This document shows, piece by piece, positions 63,501-64,000 of a stretch of 64,000 nt of DNA. Origin of the DNA: Varroa destructor. Lineage: Eukaryota; Arthropoda; Arachnida; Mesostigmata; Varroidae. The stretch spans positions 25,289,061 through 25,353,060 of the forward strand of contig NW_019211456.1 of the NCBI RefSeq assembly GCF_002443255.2. The letters are read 5' to 3'. The translations under genes and the position numbers were made by a program. The notes under the pieces are model-generated. The model did not search any database. It had not been told where the DNA came from and worked only from the letters and a program-made list of their open reading frames with translations. Position 1 is the stretch's first letter; every line of letters begins with the position of its first letter.

Positions 63501-64000
63501 CTGAAGTCTTTGACCTTCGATCAGAATCTTTGAGTTTGTTGTTGATTTCGTACCTATTAAACCCCGTTTGTGTTGTACATCCTACGTGTAGTCATCTTAT
63601 AACGACGCTGCATTATACTACCGTATTTTCTTACCAAATGATGGAACATAACGCATAAAGAGATGGCCAATAATGACTATAGACGACCAGGACGAATTGA
63701 CTAGGGTATATTCGCATGATTCATACAGGCATGCATAAGTATTGACCCCAACAATCAAACCTAACAATGGCTATTTCCGTTTCTCTTTATTTTTTACTGT
63801 CTCGCACGGTGATTCAGCCATCGGCCGACACAATAGACGGCCCTTTGTCCGCCGTAGAAACCTATGTCTATATACCGTTCGGTATCCGCAGCAATAAAAA
63901 CGTGCGAAAATCTTCACAGATCTCGTTCGGCGACTCTTTACTTCATCTCACTGATCCAATGGCCAGGACAGTTCCCCCATAGTTCCACCGACTCAAAAAA
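60587..64000. other. No supported gene
   Basis: Mixed composition. An AATAAA at 61194 and an ATTAAA near 60913 could serve the frame at 60344. Otherwise only short chance frames and small CAC/ACC runs near 62.37 kb. Confidence 0.45.

Noticed and set aside
1..64000. CRISPR arrays, bacterial operons, phage or insertion sequences
   Set aside because: There are no regularly spaced direct repeats, no ribosome-binding-site-led gene series, and no long frames. The texture is that of a eukaryotic genome.

Overview
The window looks like a slice of a metazoan, probably arthropod, nuclear genome. It is AT-rich (about 60% by eye) and scattered with dinucleotide microsatellites and degenerate TTG/TGC/CAG-type trinucleotide islands. 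It holds no operons, no long uninterrupted genes, no rRNA and no convincing tRNA. It also contains an assembly gap of exactly 100 N (44498-44597). The exact lineage cannot be fixed from this sequence. A mite-like or other arthropod genome with long introns is my inference from texture only.

At this composition I estimate that stop codons fall at about 6% of codons. On that estimate chance alone gives well over a hundred open frames of 60 codons or more and a few above 120. Open-frame length is therefore no evidence here, so I relied on splice sites, protein character and context. The best-supported coding sequence is a pair of minus-strand exons at 39407-39532 and 34013-34423. Both have strong splice sites, the phases match, and a coiled-coil heptad runs across the junction. 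They would encode the C-terminal 178 residues of a protein I do not recognise, whose upstream exons must lie to the right. Next best is a short minus-strand reading frame at 9177-9488 with its own ATG and an upstream TATA-like box. It carries a sequence resembling the second half of an HMG box followed by a helical segment.

Weaker candidates are a minus-strand two-exon model at 50241-48960, part of a cluster of minus-strand frames from 49 to 53 kb, and several small frames at 3.4, 25, 28, 31 and 60 kb. Layout from left to right: 0-9 kb is mostly featureless and carries a perfect 24-bp foldback at 3067. The HMG-like frame lies at 9.2-9.6 kb. 10-16 kb has a large TC/TA microsatellite and a 22-bp palindrome. 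16-31 kb alternates AT-rich DNA with trinucleotide-rich islands. 34-39.5 kb is the coiled-coil gene, with a 5-kb intron containing hairpins, a G14 tract and a possible alternative exon. 40-49 kb is largely empty and includes the gap. 49-53 kb is the minus-strand cluster. 57-61 kb has GC-richer, repeat-bearing DNA with overlapping frames. No defence system, virus, transposase or CRISPR array could be supported.
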